Part shown: positions 5,825 to 5,947 of the stretch, one piece after another
Position numbering within the stretch: the stretch's first letter is position 1
How the letters are laid out: each line of letters opens with the position of its first letter
Assembly: GCA_012520135.1 (NCBI GenBank)
Contig: JAAYOX010000047.1
Coordinates: forward strand, 1-5,947
Source of the DNA: Clostridia bacterium
GTDB taxonomy: Bacteria > Bacillota > DULZ01
Direction: 5' to 3'
Length of the DNA: 5,947 nucleotides
Position numbers and translations under genes: made by a program
Notes under the pieces: model-generated
The model's database searches: none
Seen by the model: only the letters and a program-made list of their open reading frames with translations
Told to the model about the DNA's origin: nothing

Positions 5825-5947
5825 ATGGCGAAGGAAGAATTGGCGAAAACTTATAGTCCTCAGGACGTGGAACAGAAATGGTACCGGTATTGGGAGGAAG
5901 GAGGTTTCTTCCACCAGGAAGTGATGCCGGAAAAAGAAGCTTTCTCC
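5825..5947 (+). CDS. valS: Valyl-tRNA synthetase, N-terminal part
   Basis: The first 41 codons of a class I aminoacyl-tRNA synthetase that charges tRNA-Val in the cytoplasm; the gene runs off the window. The visible protein, beginning MAKEELAKTYSPQDVEQKWY, followed by RYWEEGGFF, matches the N-terminal pattern of bacterial ValS (KTY-P-VE-KWY-YWEE-G-F). The HIGH and KMSKS catalytic motifs lie beyond the window. AGGAGG (5810-5815) is nine bases before this ATG; an adjacent in-frame GTG (5822) is six bases away and could also be used, adding one residue. The upstream T-box with a valine specifier independently supports the identity. Confidence 0.95.
   Translation, partial: MAKEELAKTYSPQDVEQKWYRYWEEGGFFHQEVMPEKEAFS

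Noticed and set aside
5666..5914. An 82-codon minus-strand open frame
   Set aside because: It is antisense to the T-box and the start of valS, both of which are strongly supported.

Overview
The window looks like chromosomal DNA from a spore-forming clostridial Firmicute, most like the Peptococcaceae/Desulfotomaculum type. The evidence is a valine T-box leader ahead of valS, a SpoVB/YtgP-type flippase, a CofE-like protein of the sort carried by Firmicutes with no obvious F420 pathway, and strong AGGAGG-type ribosome binding sites. Base composition is intermediate. The lineage is an inference from protein and RNA families; no species-specific marker was seen.

Layout. (1) 1-843, + strand: the 3' part of a methyl-accepting chemotaxis protein with an extra sensor-like domain at its C-terminus. 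(2) 844-1207: a 364-base spacer holding a structured element of about 175 bases bounded by a perfect 17-base inverted repeat, with imperfect direct repeats of about 34 bases on both sides. It has no convincing gene. (3) 1208-1948, +: a CofE-like (F420-0:gamma-glutamyl ligase fold) protein of unknown substrate. (4) 1952-3535, -: a SpoVB/YtgP-like lipid flippase, tail to tail with the CofE-like gene and only 3 bases away. (5) 3536-3842: a spacer with no recognised gene. (6) 3843-5231, -: a MATE efflux transporter. Its extended -10 promoter is followed by a short leader with an intrinsic terminator and a 15-codon possible leader peptide, which suggests transcription attenuation. (7) 5493-5947, +: a sigma-A-type promoter, a complete T-box riboswitch with a GTC (Val) specifier, and the first 41 codons of valyl-tRNA synthetase.

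How the parts work together. The genes do not form one pathway. The two minus-strand transporters are both in the MOP superfamily but in different families, one for cell-envelope or spore lipid intermediates and one for small-molecule export. The MATE and valS promoters diverge across about 170 bases, and both transcripts appear to be controlled by premature termination in the leader. The valS case is well established from its motifs. The MATE case, together with the inverted-repeat element near 889-1063, is the least explained structure here.
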